A stretch of 64,000 nt of DNA from Rhizobium mesosinicum (GCF_019511345.1 NZ_JAEUAK010000006.1:272000-335999), one strand, 5' to 3'; positions 44,674 to 53,166 are shown, counted from the stretch's first letter. The notes: generated from the sequence alone by a model not told the origin. Program-made: numbers and translations.

Positions 44674-45460
44674 TCGTTCGTTGACGCAAGCATCCCTTCC
44701 GAAGCAGAACCTGCCGCTGGTCCGGCGGCTGGAAGCCGTGGGCTTTCGCGCCTGGCCGGCCGCTTCCGTGCAGTATGACGGGAGCTGGCAGGTCCGCCTG
44801 ACGGCGGGCCATCCCTCCAACCGCCTGAATTCCATCGTGCCGCTCGATCCCTCCGATCATCGCGATGTCGAGATCAGGCTCGAGAAGGCAAGCCGCAAAT
44901 TCGAGGCCTATGGCCGCCCTGCCGTCGTGCGTGAGACGCCGCTTGCCTCGCGTATCCTGATCGATCTGATCAAGGAACAAGGATGGAAGCGTTTCGATGA
45001 GACGGTCGTGATGGTCTGCGATCTCTCGCAGGCCGATCTGCCCGATACGCTCGATCATCTTCCGACCCACGATGTCGGCCGGTTTGTCGACGCTAATCTC
45101 GCCGTCGATCAGGCGCAGCTTTCTCTGAAGCCGGCGCTCGCGGAGATCATTTCTGCGATCAAGCCCCCATGCGGGCTTTTCATGATCGATGACGCCACCC
45201 ACGGCCCGCTGGCGACAGTCCTCTGTGTGCAGGACAACGATCTTGCTGGCGTCATGTCGCTTTCGGTCGCTGGCAGCCATCGCCGCAAAGGTCTCGGCAT
45301 CGAGATCCTGACTTCGGCCCTGCGTTGGGCGCGGATGCGCAGTGCCCGTACCGCCTGGCTGCAGGTGAAACTCTCCAATGCGCCGGCGATTGCTCTTTAT
45401 GATCGTCTCGGTTTCCGCGATGCCTATCACTATTGCTACTGGCAGGAGCGCTGCGAATGA
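44654..45460 (+). CDS. GNAT-family N-acetyltransferase
   Basis: A 268-residue protein: an N-terminal lobe (to about 140) and a C-terminal GNAT domain with GVMSLSVAGSHRRKGLGIEI (acetyl-CoA site) and APAIALYDRLGFRDAYHY, the usual family end. The acceptor is unknown. Its start lies inside the last 20 bases of argJ and its stop overlaps mutT (ATGA), so argJ, this gene and mutT are translationally coupled. A longer start at 44588 would overlap argJ by 86 bases and is unlikely. Confidence 0.87.
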   Translation: MATTGADRSLTQASLPKQNLPLVRRLEAVGFRAWPAASVQYDGSWQVRLTAGHPSNRLNSIVPLDPSDHRDVEIRLEKASRKFEAYGRPAVVRETPLASRILIDLIKEQGWKRFDETVVMVCDLSQADLPDTLDHLPTHDVGRFVDANLAVDQAQLSLKPALAEIISAIKPPCGLFMIDDATHGPLATVLCVQDNDLAGVMSLSVAGSHRRKGLGIEILTSALRWARMRSARTAWLQVKLSNAPAIALYDRLGFRDAYHYCYWQERCE

Positions 45461-45870
45461 GCGAAGGCGCAAGGAAGCTGCTCCTGGTCGCGGCCTGTGC
45501 ATTGATCGATACGGACGGGCGTATCCTTCTGGCACAGCGGCCGGAAGGCAAGTCCCTTGCCGGCCTGTGGGAATTCCCCGGCGGCAAGGTCGAACCCGGC
45601 GAGACGCCGGAGCAAACCCTGGTGCGCGAACTGAACGAAGAGCTCGGCGTTATTACCAAAGTGCCGTGCCTTGCGCCGCTGACCTTCGCCAGCCACAGCT
45701 ATGATACGTTCCATCTGTTGATGCCGCTTTACGTTTGCCGCCGCTACGAGGGCATCCCCCTGGGCCGCGAGGGCCAGGCGATCAAATGGGTGCGCCCGCA
45801 GGCGCTGCGGGATTACCCAATGCCGCCGGCCGACGAGCCGCTCATCCCAGTACTGCAGGATCTACTTTAG
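45457..45870 (+). CDS. mutT: 8-oxo-dGTP diphosphatase MutT-type Nudix hydrolase
   Basis: A 137-residue Nudix protein with the full box G43-x5-E49-x7-REL-x-EELGV (43-65, sequence begins GGKVEPGE). The N-terminal LLVAACALIDTDGRILLAQRPEGK and C-terminal WVRPQALRDYPMPPAD match MutT enzymes that clean 8-oxo-dGTP from the nucleotide pool. Start ATG 45457 overlaps the preceding stop by four bases. About 127 bases later a small membrane-protein gene begins. Confidence 0.92.
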   Translation: MSEGARKLLLVAACALIDTDGRILLAQRPEGKSLAGLWEFPGGKVEPGETPEQTLVRELNEELGVITKVPCLAPLTFASHSYDTFHLLMPLYVCRRYEGIPLGREGQAIKWVRPQALRDYPMPPADEPLIPVLQDLL

Positions 45871-45996
45871 CTTTTGCTGATTATTGGGACGAAACGTCGA
45901 TTTCGCCTGTGGATATTAATCGATCATTTAGCACCTTCTGGCAATGATCGGCCTCACTCAAGCAGCTGGCGTGCGTGTATTTAAGGGCTTGACGTC

Positions 45997-46335
45997 ATGG
46001 ACGACGATTTCTGGAAAGCTGTGCGCGAAAAGGAACGCGCTTCTTCGTCTGCCTCGCGCAGGACGGGGGCGCTCAATATTGCCCTTCTCTTCGGTACGGC
46101 CGTAGTGGCGCTGACCCTCATTCTGACGCCGATGCTGGCGGATTCTTCCAAGAAGAGTGTGCTCGCCAGCGCGCCGGCAGATTTCGACACGATTACCACC
46201 GGCTCCATCCCGAAGACCGAGAATGGCGCGAAGAGCGAGAACGGCAAGCGCTATACAATCCGCCGCAGCGTGCTCCAGGATACGCCTGGTTCAGTCTGCG
46301 TCGTCCAGGGCTACGGCGTCGGCGCCGGTTGCTGA
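45997..46335 (+). CDS. Small single-pass membrane protein, function unknown
   Basis: A 112-residue protein with a charged serine-rich N-terminus, one helix (about residues 25-47) and an external tail containing TGSIPKTENGAKSE and a C-terminus IRRSVLQDTPGSVCVVQGYGVGAGC, with two cysteines. TGSIP-type linkers are common in rhizobial envelope proteins. I do not recognise a domain. It precedes the Flp pilin gene by 66 bases and could be related to it, but nothing proves this. Confidence 0.72.
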   Translation: MDDDFWKAVREKERASSSASRRTGALNIALLFGTAVVALTLILTPMLADSSKKSVLASAPADFDTITTGSIPKTENGAKSENGKRYTIRRSVLQDTPGSVCVVQGYGVGAGC

Positions 46336-46401
46336 GGAAATGAAGCTCCATCCCAGGGAGCCTTGAATTTCATTGCTGTCTGAGCGCAAAAGGTCGGGTC
46401 G

Positions 46402-46569
46402 ATGAATTTGCTAAGGAAATTTGTGGCGGACAGAAGCGGTGCGACGGCGATCGAATATGGATTGATCGCAGCGCTGATGTCGGTTGCCCTCATTGGAGGG
46501 CTGGGTGTGTTAACCAACGGCCTGCGCGGCGTGTTCAACACCGTCGAGAATAACCTGACCATCAACTGA
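46402..46569 (+). CDS. Flp-family type IVb pilin, orphan
   Basis: A 55-residue ORF below usual length cut-offs. It reads MNLLRKFVADRSG then ATAIEYGLIAALMSVALIGG: a basic leader ending in Gly, a prepilin-peptidase site after Gly13, Glu at +5 followed by Tyr, and a hydrophobic helix, exactly the Flp/Fap pilin pattern. It would be the main subunit of Tad-type pili. No cpaA-F/tad genes are in view, so it is a detached paralogue; it is followed within eight bases by a RIME-like repeat. Confidence 0.88.
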   Translation: MNLLRKFVADRSGATAIEYGLIAALMSVALIGGLGVLTNGLRGVFNTVENNLTIN

Positions 46570-46576
46570 GCTATCC

Positions 46577-46680
46577 GTTAGAGCGCCGTGCGGCCATTCG
46601 GATGCGTTAAGGACGCTCTAACTCTTTGAATCGACGCATCAGGCTTTCCGGAAATCGATTCCGATTTTCGGGCCAATGCT
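46577..46680 (+). repeat. RIME-like intergenic repeat, copy B
   Basis: Gapless match to 7656-7759 with 16 differences in 104 bases. The second hairpin is kept as CCGGAAATCG with CGATTTTCGG (46648-46657 and 46662-46671) through paired changes; the first is decayed. It lies between the convergent Flp pilin and methyltransferase genes. Confidence 0.78.
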
Positions 46681-46687
46681 AACGATC

Positions 46688-47578
46688 TCACTGCCTGAGC
46701 TTCTGCTCCTCCACCTTCAGTGCGTCAGCAAGCCGCGCCTTGGCCGTTCCTGGTTTCAGCGGCTGCTGCTGGCTTTCATGCGGTGCCCAGCCCGACACAT
46801 AGATCACTGAAAATGTCGCGCGGATGCGGCCGTCCGGGTCCGAATAGCGCTCGGCATAGATTTCAGCGGCGCGCAGGAAGAAGGCGCGCGTCAATGGCTT
46901 GCGGCTGCGGGCAGCGAGCGGATTGGCCATGCCCATCGCTCTCAGGTCGCGCATCAGCGGAAAAATTGAATCATAGCGTACCGTATAATTCTCCGCGTCG
47001 ATGACGGGCAGGGCAAATCCTGCGCGCTGCAGCAGACTGCCGACATCGCGGACATCGGCGAAGGGGATGACGCGCGGGCTTGCACCGCCGGTCATCTCGA
47101 TCTCGGTCGCGAGCAGCACTTCGCGCAGTTCCTGCAGCGTACCGGCGCCCGGAATGGCGGCCAGGAACAGGCCGTCCGGCTTCAATGCGCGGCGGATTTG
47201 GATGAAGACGCCGGGTGTGTCGTTAGTCAGGTGCAGACTGAGCGGTGCAATCACCAGATTGGCCGATTGGGGCGCGAGCGGCACGTCTTCGAGTGGCGCT
47301 TCGAGAAAAGATTCGCCCGGTGCGACATAGCGTATGTCGCTTTCCACGCGGATGAGGTTGCCGACCTTGCCGGTCGCGACCACCGCACGGGCGGCGGCAC
47401 CTGTAGTGCCGTGCAGTTCCGCCGCATGTTCAAAGCTGCGCTCGACGACGGCCAAACGGTCTGCCAGTTCCTCGGCGGCTATATCGAGCAGGAAGGCTGC
47501 TTTCGGGTCATTATTTGCGAGTGCGCGCCGACGATTTATGGCGATCTGCGTCCTGTCAAAGATGATATCCATGGCCAT
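46688..47578 (-). CDS. SAM-dependent methyltransferase, BioC/NDUFAF5-like
   Basis: A 296-residue protein beginning with IIFDRTQIAINRRRAL, a sequence I associate with the alphaproteobacterial homologues of mitochondrial NDUFAF5, an arginine hydroxylase acting on complex I. It has a class I fold with NLVIAPLSLHLTNDTPGVF and IRRALKPDGLFLAAIPGAGTL. Whether it methylates or hydroxylates is not known. Start ATG 47578 has GGGGGA eight bases upstream; ATG 47584 and 47572 are alternatives. It is divergent from comF with about 70 bases between. Confidence 0.85.
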   Translation of the reverse strand: MAMDIIFDRTQIAINRRRALANNDPKAAFLLDIAAEELADRLAVVERSFEHAAELHGTTGAAARAVVATGKVGNLIRVESDIRYVAPGESFLEAPLEDVPLAPQSANLVIAPLSLHLTNDTPGVFIQIRRALKPDGLFLAAIPGAGTLQELREVLLATEIEMTGGASPRVIPFADVRDVGSLLQRAGFALPVIDAENYTVRYDSIFPLMRDLRAMGMANPLAARSRKPLTRAFFLRAAEIYAERYSDPDGRIRATFSVIYVSGWAPHESQQQPLKPGTAKARLADALKVEEQKLRQ

Positions 47579-47649
47579 GTCCATATTCCCCCGTCCAGCA
47601 GGCGGCAAGGCGATTTTCCTTTGGCTCGCGACGCGCTAGTCTGCCTCAT

Positions 47650-48426
47650 ATGGGGATGATCGAGATGAAAAGTGAGACGGGACGGATATGGGCGCAACTT
47701 CTGCGGCCCTTTTCGATGCTTGCCGATCTTGTCTATCCGCCGTCCTGTGCGGCTTGCGGTGTTTCGACAGGCGGTCATCGCGGGCTTTGTGCCAAATGCT
47801 GGTCCGAGGTCCGCTTCATCGAGCGGCCCTATTGCGAAGTGCTCGGCATTCCCTTTTCCCATGATCTCGGGACCGGCATTCTCAGTGCCGAGGCGATCTC
47901 CAATCCGCCGCCCTTCGATCGACTGCGTTCAGCAGCTACCCATGATCATGCCGTTCGAAATCTGGTGCATGGCCTCAAATACCGGGATCGCACGGATCTC
48001 GCGCCGATGATGGCCGGCTGGATGCTGCGCGCCTCGGACGGCACGGTCGAGCGCTGCGACGCCGTCATTCCGGTTCCACTTCATCGTGCCCGCATGGTCT
48101 CGCGCAAATTCAATCAAGCCGCGGAACTTGCCCGGCATTTGGCGGGGCTTGCAGGAAAACCGCTGCTGCCGGCAACGCTTTTGCGTGTGAAACGTACCAG
48201 CCAGCAGGTCGGTCTTGGCGTGCGGGCACGTGAGGACAACGTCCGTGGCGCTTTTGCGGTCGCCGCGGGCAAGGAAAGCGATGTCTTCGGCAAACGCATC
48301 GTGCTTGTCGACGACGTCTTTACGACAGGGGCGACAGTTGGTGCGGCAACGCGCGCGCTGCGCAAGGCGGGTGCAGCCGATATAACGGTTTTAACCTTTG
48401 CAAGGGCACTTGCGGAAACTATATGA
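47650..48426 (+). CDS. comF: ComF-family protein (phosphoribosyltransferase fold)
   Basis: A 258-residue protein with a double zinc ribbon near the start (CAACGVSTGGHRGLCAKC, about residues 34-51) and a type I PRTase domain with the PRPP loop RIVLVDDVFTTGATV (about 217-231). KRTSQQVGLGVRAREDNV precedes the loop as in ComF/GntX proteins, linked to DNA uptake and DNA metabolism; its enzymatic role is not shown. It overlaps the reading frame upstream of grxC and is the first of four co-directional genes (comF, grxC, nitrilase, DUF1178). Confidence 0.88.
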   Translation: MGMIEMKSETGRIWAQLLRPFSMLADLVYPPSCAACGVSTGGHRGLCAKCWSEVRFIERPYCEVLGIPFSHDLGTGILSAEAISNPPPFDRLRSAATHDHAVRNLVHGLKYRDRTDLAPMMAGWMLRASDGTVERCDAVIPVPLHRARMVSRKFNQAAELARHLAGLAGKPLLPATLLRVKRTSQQVGLGVRAREDNVRGAFAVAAGKESDVFGKRIVLVDDVFTTGATVGAATRALRKAGAADITVLTFARALAETI

Positions 48427-48458
48427 CAGAAAGAAAACAGCACGGTCTGGAGACCTTC

Positions 48459-48716
48459 ATGGTACCTGTTGCCATCTATACGCGTCAGTTCTGCGGCTAT
48501 TGTGCACGCGCCAAATCTCTTCTTGAAGAGAAGGGCGTCGACTATGTCGAATATGACGCGACCTTCTCGCCGGAGCTTCGCCAGGAAATGCTTGGCAAGT
48601 CGAACGGCCGCACCACCTTTCCGCAGATTTTTATCGGCAGCACCCATGTCGGCGGTTGCGACGATCTCTACGCGCTCGACCGGGCGGGCAAGCTCGATCC
48701 GTTGCTGGCAGCCTGA
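48459..48716 (+). CDS. grxC: Glutaredoxin 3
   Basis: An 85-residue glutaredoxin with active site Cys12-Gly-Tyr-Cys15 (RQFCGYCARAK), the cis-Pro segment RTTFPQIFIG and the GSH-binding HVGGCDDLYAL. It reduces disulfides and mixed glutathione disulfides in the cytoplasm. ATG 48459 has GGAG six bases upstream and gives the usual length; ATG 48423 overlaps the comF stop and would add twelve odd residues. The nitrilase gene starts nine bases after its stop. Confidence 0.94.
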   Translation: MVPVAIYTRQFCGYCARAKSLLEEKGVDYVEYDATFSPELRQEMLGKSNGRTTFPQIFIGSTHVGGCDDLYALDRAGKLDPLLAA

Positions 48717-48725
48717 GGAAGAGCG

Positions 48726-49583
48726 ATGAGCTTCATAGCCGCCGCCATCCAAATGTGTTCCGGTGTCGATCCGGAGCGGAATGCCGCTTCGATGGCGCGC
48801 CTCGTTCGAGAGGCTGCCGCAAAGGGCGCAACTTACGTGCAGACCCCCGAAATGACCGGCATGCTGCAGCGTAATCGTGCGGCGGCAAAGGAAGTTCTGC
48901 GCGACGAGAGCAATGACATCATCGTCGAAACCGGTTCGGCCCTTGCGGCCGAACTCGGCATCTTCATGCATGTGGGCTCGACGGCGATTGCGCTCGATGA
49001 CGGCAAGATGGCCAACCGCGGCTTCTTGTTCGGCCCCGACGGCAAGGTTCTGAACCGCTACGACAAGATTCACATGTTCGACGTCGATCTCGACAATGGC
49101 GAGAGCTGGCGCGAAAGCGCCGCCTACCGGCCGGGGTCGGAAGCGCGCGTTCTATCGTTGCCGTTTGCCGAGATGGGTTTCACGATCTGTTACGACGTGC
49201 GTTTCCCGCAGCTTTTCCGCGCGCAGGCTGTTGCCGGTGCTGAAGTGATGACCGTTCCGGCCGCTTTTACGAAGCAGACGGGCGAGGCGCATTGGGAAAT
49301 CCTGCTGCGGGCGCGCGCCATCGAAAACGGTGTCTTCGTCATCGCCGCAGCGCAGGCCGGCCTGCATGAAGACGGACGCGAGACATTCGGTCATTCGATG
49401 ATCATCGATCCCTGGGGCAAGGTTCTGGCATCAGCCGGCCCCGTCGGTGAGGCCGTCATTCTGGCAGAGATCGATCCGGCGGCCGTGAAGGCCGCGCATG
49501 ACAAGATTCCGAACCTTAAGAACGGCCGGGAGTTTTCCATCGAGAGGATTGCGGGGGAAATTTCAGGAGGCGTTGCAGCTTGA
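48726..49583 (+). CDS. Carbon-nitrogen hydrolase (Nit1/Nit2-like)
   Basis: A 285-residue nitrilase-superfamily enzyme with catalytic Glu42 (QTPEMTG), Lys114 (RYDKIHMFDVDL) and Cys155 (FTICYDVRFPQ). The IHMFDVDL element is typical of the Nit branch, whose members hydrolyse deaminated glutathione or omega-amido acids. Lying directly after grxC, a role in glutathione repair fits, but this is inference. The stop overlaps the start of the DUF1178 gene. Confidence 0.9.
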   Translation: MSFIAAAIQMCSGVDPERNAASMARLVREAAAKGATYVQTPEMTGMLQRNRAAAKEVLRDESNDIIVETGSALAAELGIFMHVGSTAIALDDGKMANRGFLFGPDGKVLNRYDKIHMFDVDLDNGESWRESAAYRPGSEARVLSLPFAEMGFTICYDVRFPQLFRAQAVAGAEVMTVPAAFTKQTGEAHWEILLRARAIENGVFVIAAAQAGLHEDGRETFGHSMIIDPWGKVLASAGPVGEAVILAEIDPAAVKAAHDKIPNLKNGREFSIERIAGEISGGVAA

Positions 49584-50008
49584 TCCGCTATTCCCTTATT
49601 TGCGAAAATGCCCACGAATTTGAAGGCTGGTTTTCTCAAAGCGCCGATTTTGACCGGCAGGTTGAAAGCGGCTTTCTGACCTGCCCCGTCTGCAATTCCG
49701 CTTCCATCTCCAAGTCGCTCATGGCTCCCTCCGTCTCGACCGCGCGCAAAAAGGAAGAGATGCAGACGGTCGCGATGGACACGGCCCGCCGCGAAGCCTT
49801 CTTGAAGCTCAAGGAAGCTGTCGCCGCAATCAAGGCGAATTCCGAGGATGTCGGAACCCGCTTTCCCGAGGAAGCTCGCAAAATCCACTACGGTGAGGCG
49901 GATGCCCGCGGTATCATCGGTCAGGCGACGCCCGACGAAGCTGAGGCGCTGGTGGAAGAAGGCATCGAGATCGCCGCCTTGCCGGTCCTGCCCGAAGACG
50001 TGAACTGA
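49580..50008 (+). CDS. DUF1178 family protein
   Basis: A 142-residue protein. The N-terminus has a probable zinc ribbon made of Cys8 (LICENAHEFEGWF), His and a CPVC pair about residue 35, followed by SISKSLMAPSV. The rest is helical (AFLKLKEAVAAIKAN) and ends TPDEAEALVEEGIEIAALP. The function of DUF1178 is not known. The start is TTG 49580 within TTGA, overlapping the nitrilase stop; an AGGAGG eight bases upstream decides it. Translational coupling with the nitrilase is likely. Confidence 0.9.
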   Translation: MIRYSLICENAHEFEGWFSQSADFDRQVESGFLTCPVCNSASISKSLMAPSVSTARKKEEMQTVAMDTARREAFLKLKEAVAAIKANSEDVGTRFPEEARKIHYGEADARGIIGQATPDEAEALVEEGIEIAALPVLPEDVN

Positions 50009-50055
50009 TTTGCGGGCGGCTGGGTTAGCATGACTTAGGTGCGCAGGCGGCGCGA

Positions 50056-50802
50056 TCAGGTCGGCCGTTTTGCCAGTAGCATATAATTCACATCCATATC
50101 CTTCGACAGGTTCCACTGGTTTGCCAGCGGATTGAAGAAGACGCCCGTGCGGTCGACAATATCGAGGCCGCTTGCGGCAAGCGGCTTTTCCAGTTCTTCC
50201 GGGCGTACCAGTTTCTCATACTGATGCGTGCCGCGCGGCAGCCAGCGCAGGACGTTTTCGGCAGCGAAAATGGCAAGCGCGGCGGCCTTCACGGTGCGGT
50301 TGATCGTGGCGACGAACATCAGGCCGCCCGGCCGGACCATGCTGGCGCAGGTATTCATGAAAAGCTCGACATCGGCCACATGCTCCACCACTTCCATGTT
50401 GAGCACGATATCGAAGGTCTCGCCTGCCTCGGCAAGCTGCTCGGCGGTGACGGCGCGATAGTCCACCGCAACACCCGATGCCTTGGCATGGGTGGAGGCG
50501 ATGCCGATGTTCTTTTCCGAGGGATCGGCACCTACGACTTCAGCGCCCATGCGGGCGACCGGCTCCGATAGGAGGCCGCCGCCGCAGCCGATATCGAGCA
50601 CGCGCAGGCCTTCAAGCGGCTTGGCGCTCTTCGGATTACGTGAAAAATTCTCCGCCGCCTTGTCGCGGATATAGGCCAGGCGAACAGGATTGAACTTGTG
50701 CAGCGGCTTGAACTTGCCCGTCGGACTCCACCATTCGGCCGCCATGGCGGAAAAGCGATCGACTTCGCTCTGGTCGATGGTGGTTTTGGCCGCTTCGTTC
50801 AT
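50056..50802 (-). CDS. ubiG: Ubiquinone biosynthesis O-methyltransferase
   Basis: A 248-residue enzyme that makes both O-methylations in ubiquinone synthesis at the membrane surface. The SAM motif is VLDIGCGGGLLSEPVA, followed by GADPSEKNI and NMEVVEHVADVELFM; the start contains FSAMAAEWWSPTGKFKPLHKFN, characteristic of UbiG. The length is normal. It converges with the DUF1178 gene and lies just downstream of the BA14K gene terminator. Confidence 0.96.
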   Translation of the reverse strand: MNEAAKTTIDQSEVDRFSAMAAEWWSPTGKFKPLHKFNPVRLAYIRDKAAENFSRNPKSAKPLEGLRVLDIGCGGGLLSEPVARMGAEVVGADPSEKNIGIASTHAKASGVAVDYRAVTAEQLAEAGETFDIVLNMEVVEHVADVELFMNTCASMVRPGGLMFVATINRTVKAAALAIFAAENVLRWLPRGTHQYEKLVRPEELEKPLAASGLDIVDRTGVFFNPLANQWNLSKDMDVNYMLLAKRPT

Positions 50803-50920
50803 CTGCCGCTCCTTAATGTCCTGTTACTGAAGTCGGACGATCGAGGCGATAAGTCAAGGGCGGCCAGGTCGCGCCGGAGCTTGGCAAGACCGTAAAAAAA
50901 GAGGAAGTCTGAAGGCAGTT

Positions 50921-50942
50921 AAAACCCCGCGTCGTCGCGGGG
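50921..50942 (-). terminator. Rho-independent terminator of the BA14K gene
   Basis: On the minus strand CCCCGCG-ACGA-CGCGGGG is followed by TTTT. It lies 23 bases past the BA14K stop. Confidence 0.88.
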
Positions 50943-50964
50943 TTGCGGATGCTGGTGATTGCGA

Positions 50965-51450
50965 TTAGCGGCACTGGCGGCGTGGGCCGTACGTGGGCTG
51001 GTACGTATTGTCGTATGCACGGTACGAGCGATAACGGCTGTAGCAATAGTCGGCATGGGATCTGCCCGCACGCACGCGTGGCTGCGAGGCTATGATACTA
51101 CCGATGATCGCGCCGGCAGCCAGGCCGCCGATAATGGCGCCGGTATTGTCATGGCGGCGATAATAGCGGTCGCGGTAGTAGCGGTCCCCATAATAGCGGC
51201 GATCCCATCTTCGGTCGTACCGATAACGGTCGGAGTAGCGATAATTGCCCCATCCTCGGCCTTCGTAGTCGTAACGCGGGCAGTTCGTGAAGTTGTTGCA
51301 GCCCACCTGAAGAAGGTCCGGCTGGCTGCCGGCGGTTTGCGGTTGCGCTGTCGAGTGAACCGGGGTTGCCGTATAGACCGGTCCTGCCCAGGCGGGCACT
51401 CCCGAGAATGCGGTCGTTATCGACAGCGCAATTATCGCTAATCTTCTCAT
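50965..51450 (-). CDS. BA14K-family secreted protein
   Basis: A 161-residue exported protein. A signal peptide runs to VPAWA (about residue 21). The mature part carries a Tyr/Arg/Asp-rich stretch (RYSDRYRYDRRWDRRYYG and on), a glycine/alanine hydrophobic segment (GAIIGGLAAGAIIGSIIA) and the BA14K C-terminus DYCYSRYRSYRAYDNTYQPT with closing cysteine. BA14K proteins are Brucella/Rhizobium antigens with reported lectin-like activity. ATG 51450 is preferred over GTG 51474. A strong terminator follows. Confidence 0.85.
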   Translation of the reverse strand: MRRLAIIALSITTAFSGVPAWAGPVYTATPVHSTAQPQTAGSQPDLLQVGCNNFTNCPRYDYEGRGWGNYRYSDRYRYDRRWDRRYYGDRYYRDRYYRRHDNTGAIIGGLAAGAIIGSIIASQPRVRAGRSHADYCYSRYRSYRAYDNTYQPTYGPRRQCR

Positions 51451-51859
51451 TCTACTCACCAGCTTTCTTGACACATTTATTGCGGTTTAAACGCATTCGA
51501 GGCCATTAAGTTCAAGCGCCTCCACGCTTCCATGCCTCTTTCATCGGATGGACCAGGGGGCTTTGCAGTAGTCGCAGCGACCATTTCTTGACGAAATCCT
51601 GCCGCTTCCACTTCACATTTTCACTGCCCTTGCCACCCCCTGCCAAACTCGCTAAGAGACGCGCCAACTTTCGTCCTTGGTTGGCGGGGCTTTAGAAGCG
51701 TTCCAGAAACCAGTATTTTCCGGGCTCTTCGGCCGTTGGACAGCCGGGGTTTTTGATGTCCGGGAGGGCGCTGCGTTTCCGGGCGGTTTATGAATGCGCG
51801 TGGCGTACCGGAAGCAAATCCGTCTTCCGGTAATCTCGCGCGGGTCATGGTAGAGGCTT
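51451..51859. other. 409-base intergenic region between BA14K and lysC
   Basis: No gene is supported. Reading leftward, TTGAAC near 51514 and GTTTAA near 51490 with a 17-base spacer are a weak promoter candidate for the BA14K gene. At the right end GAGG lies six bases before the lysC ATG. I see no riboswitch or repeat. Confidence 0.4.
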
Positions 51860-53134
51860 ATGGCACGCATCGTTATGAAATTCGGCGGAACCTCCGTCGC
51901 GGATCTGGATCGCATCAAGAACGTTGCCCGCCATGTTAAACGTGAAGTCGATGCCGGCCATGAAGTGGCAGTCGTCGTGTCCGCCATGTCCGGCAAGACC
52001 AACGAACTTGTCGGCTGGGTGCAAAACACGCCCAAGGTGATTGGCGCCAACTCGCCTTTCTACGACGCGCGCGAATATGATGCTGTCGTTGCCTCCGGCG
52101 AACAAGTAACGTCAGGTCTTCTTGCGATTGCATTGCAGAGTATGGGCATCAATGCCCGTTCCTGGCAGGGCTGGCAGATCCCGATCCGCACGGACAATGC
52201 CCATGGAGCGGCTCGCATCATGGAGATTGACGGGGCCGACATCATCAAGCGCATGGGTGAGGGGCAGGTTGCCGTCGTCGCCGGTTTCCAGGGCCTCGGT
52301 CCGGATAATCGTATCTCGACGCTTGGACGCGGCGGATCGGACACTTCGGCTGTAGCGATAGCGGCTGCTCTCAAAGCCGATCGCTGCGACATCTATACCG
52401 ATGTCGATGGCGTCTACACGACCGATCCACGCATCGAACCCAAGGCGCGGCGCCTGAAGAAGATCGCCTTTGAAGAAATGCTGGAAATGGCGTCGCTCGG
52501 CGCCAAGGTTCTTCAGGTGCGCTCGGTCGAGCTTGCCATGGTACACAAGGTGCGCACTTTCGTGCGTTCTTCTTTCGAGGATCCCGATGCTCCGGGCATG
52601 GGCGACCTCTTGAACCCGCCCGGAACGTTGATTTGTGACGAGGATGAAATCGTGGAACAGGAAGTAGTCACCGGCATTGCCTATGCTAAAGATGAGGCTC
52701 AGATTTCGCTTCGTCGTCTTGCCGACCGGCCTGGCGTTTCTGCCGCGATCTTCGGTCCGCTCGCAGAAAGCCACATCAACGTCGACATGATCGTCCAGAA
52801 CATTTCTGAAGATGGTTCGAAGACGGATATGACCTTCACCGTGCCCTCGGGCGATGTCGACAAGGCCATCAAGGTTCTCTCCGACAACAAGGAAAAGATC
52901 GGCTACGACGTCGCGCAGAGCGAATCGGGTCTGGTGAAAGTCTCCGTCATCGGCATCGGCATGCGCAGCCATGCAGGCGTTGCAGCGACCGCGTTCCGGG
53001 CACTTGCCGAAAAAGGCATCAACATCAAGGCCATTACAACCTCGGAGATCAAGATTTCGATCCTGATCGACGGTCCTTATGCAGAACTCGCTGTCAGAAC
53101 TTTGCATTCCTGCTACGGTCTGGATAAGAATTGA
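51860..53134 (+). CDS. lysC: Aspartate kinase
   Basis: A 424-residue aspartokinase catalysing the first step of the aspartate family (lysine, methionine, threonine). The kinase motif VMKFGGTSVADLDRI is at 5-19, GRGGSDTSAVAIAAAL about 157-172, and two C-terminal ACT domains (about 265-420, with SVIGIGMRSHAGVAATAF) provide feedback control. Length matches class II monofunctional enzymes. ATG 51860 has a good ribosome-binding site. It is followed by ptsP after 89 bases. Confidence 0.96.
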   Translation: MARIVMKFGGTSVADLDRIKNVARHVKREVDAGHEVAVVVSAMSGKTNELVGWVQNTPKVIGANSPFYDAREYDAVVASGEQVTSGLLAIALQSMGINARSWQGWQIPIRTDNAHGAARIMEIDGADIIKRMGEGQVAVVAGFQGLGPDNRISTLGRGGSDTSAVAIAAALKADRCDIYTDVDGVYTTDPRIEPKARRLKKIAFEEMLEMASLGAKVLQVRSVELAMVHKVRTFVRSSFEDPDAPGMGDLLNPPGTLICDEDEIVEQEVVTGIAYAKDEAQISLRRLADRPGVSAAIFGPLAESHINVDMIVQNISEDGSKTDMTFTVPSGDVDKAIKVLSDNKEKIGYDVAQSESGLVKVSVIGIGMRSHAGVAATAFRALAEKGINIKAITTSEIKISILIDGPYAELAVRTLHSCYGLDKN

Positions 53135-53166
53135 TTCCGGCGGGCGGCCTGCCCCTTCAGGTTGAA

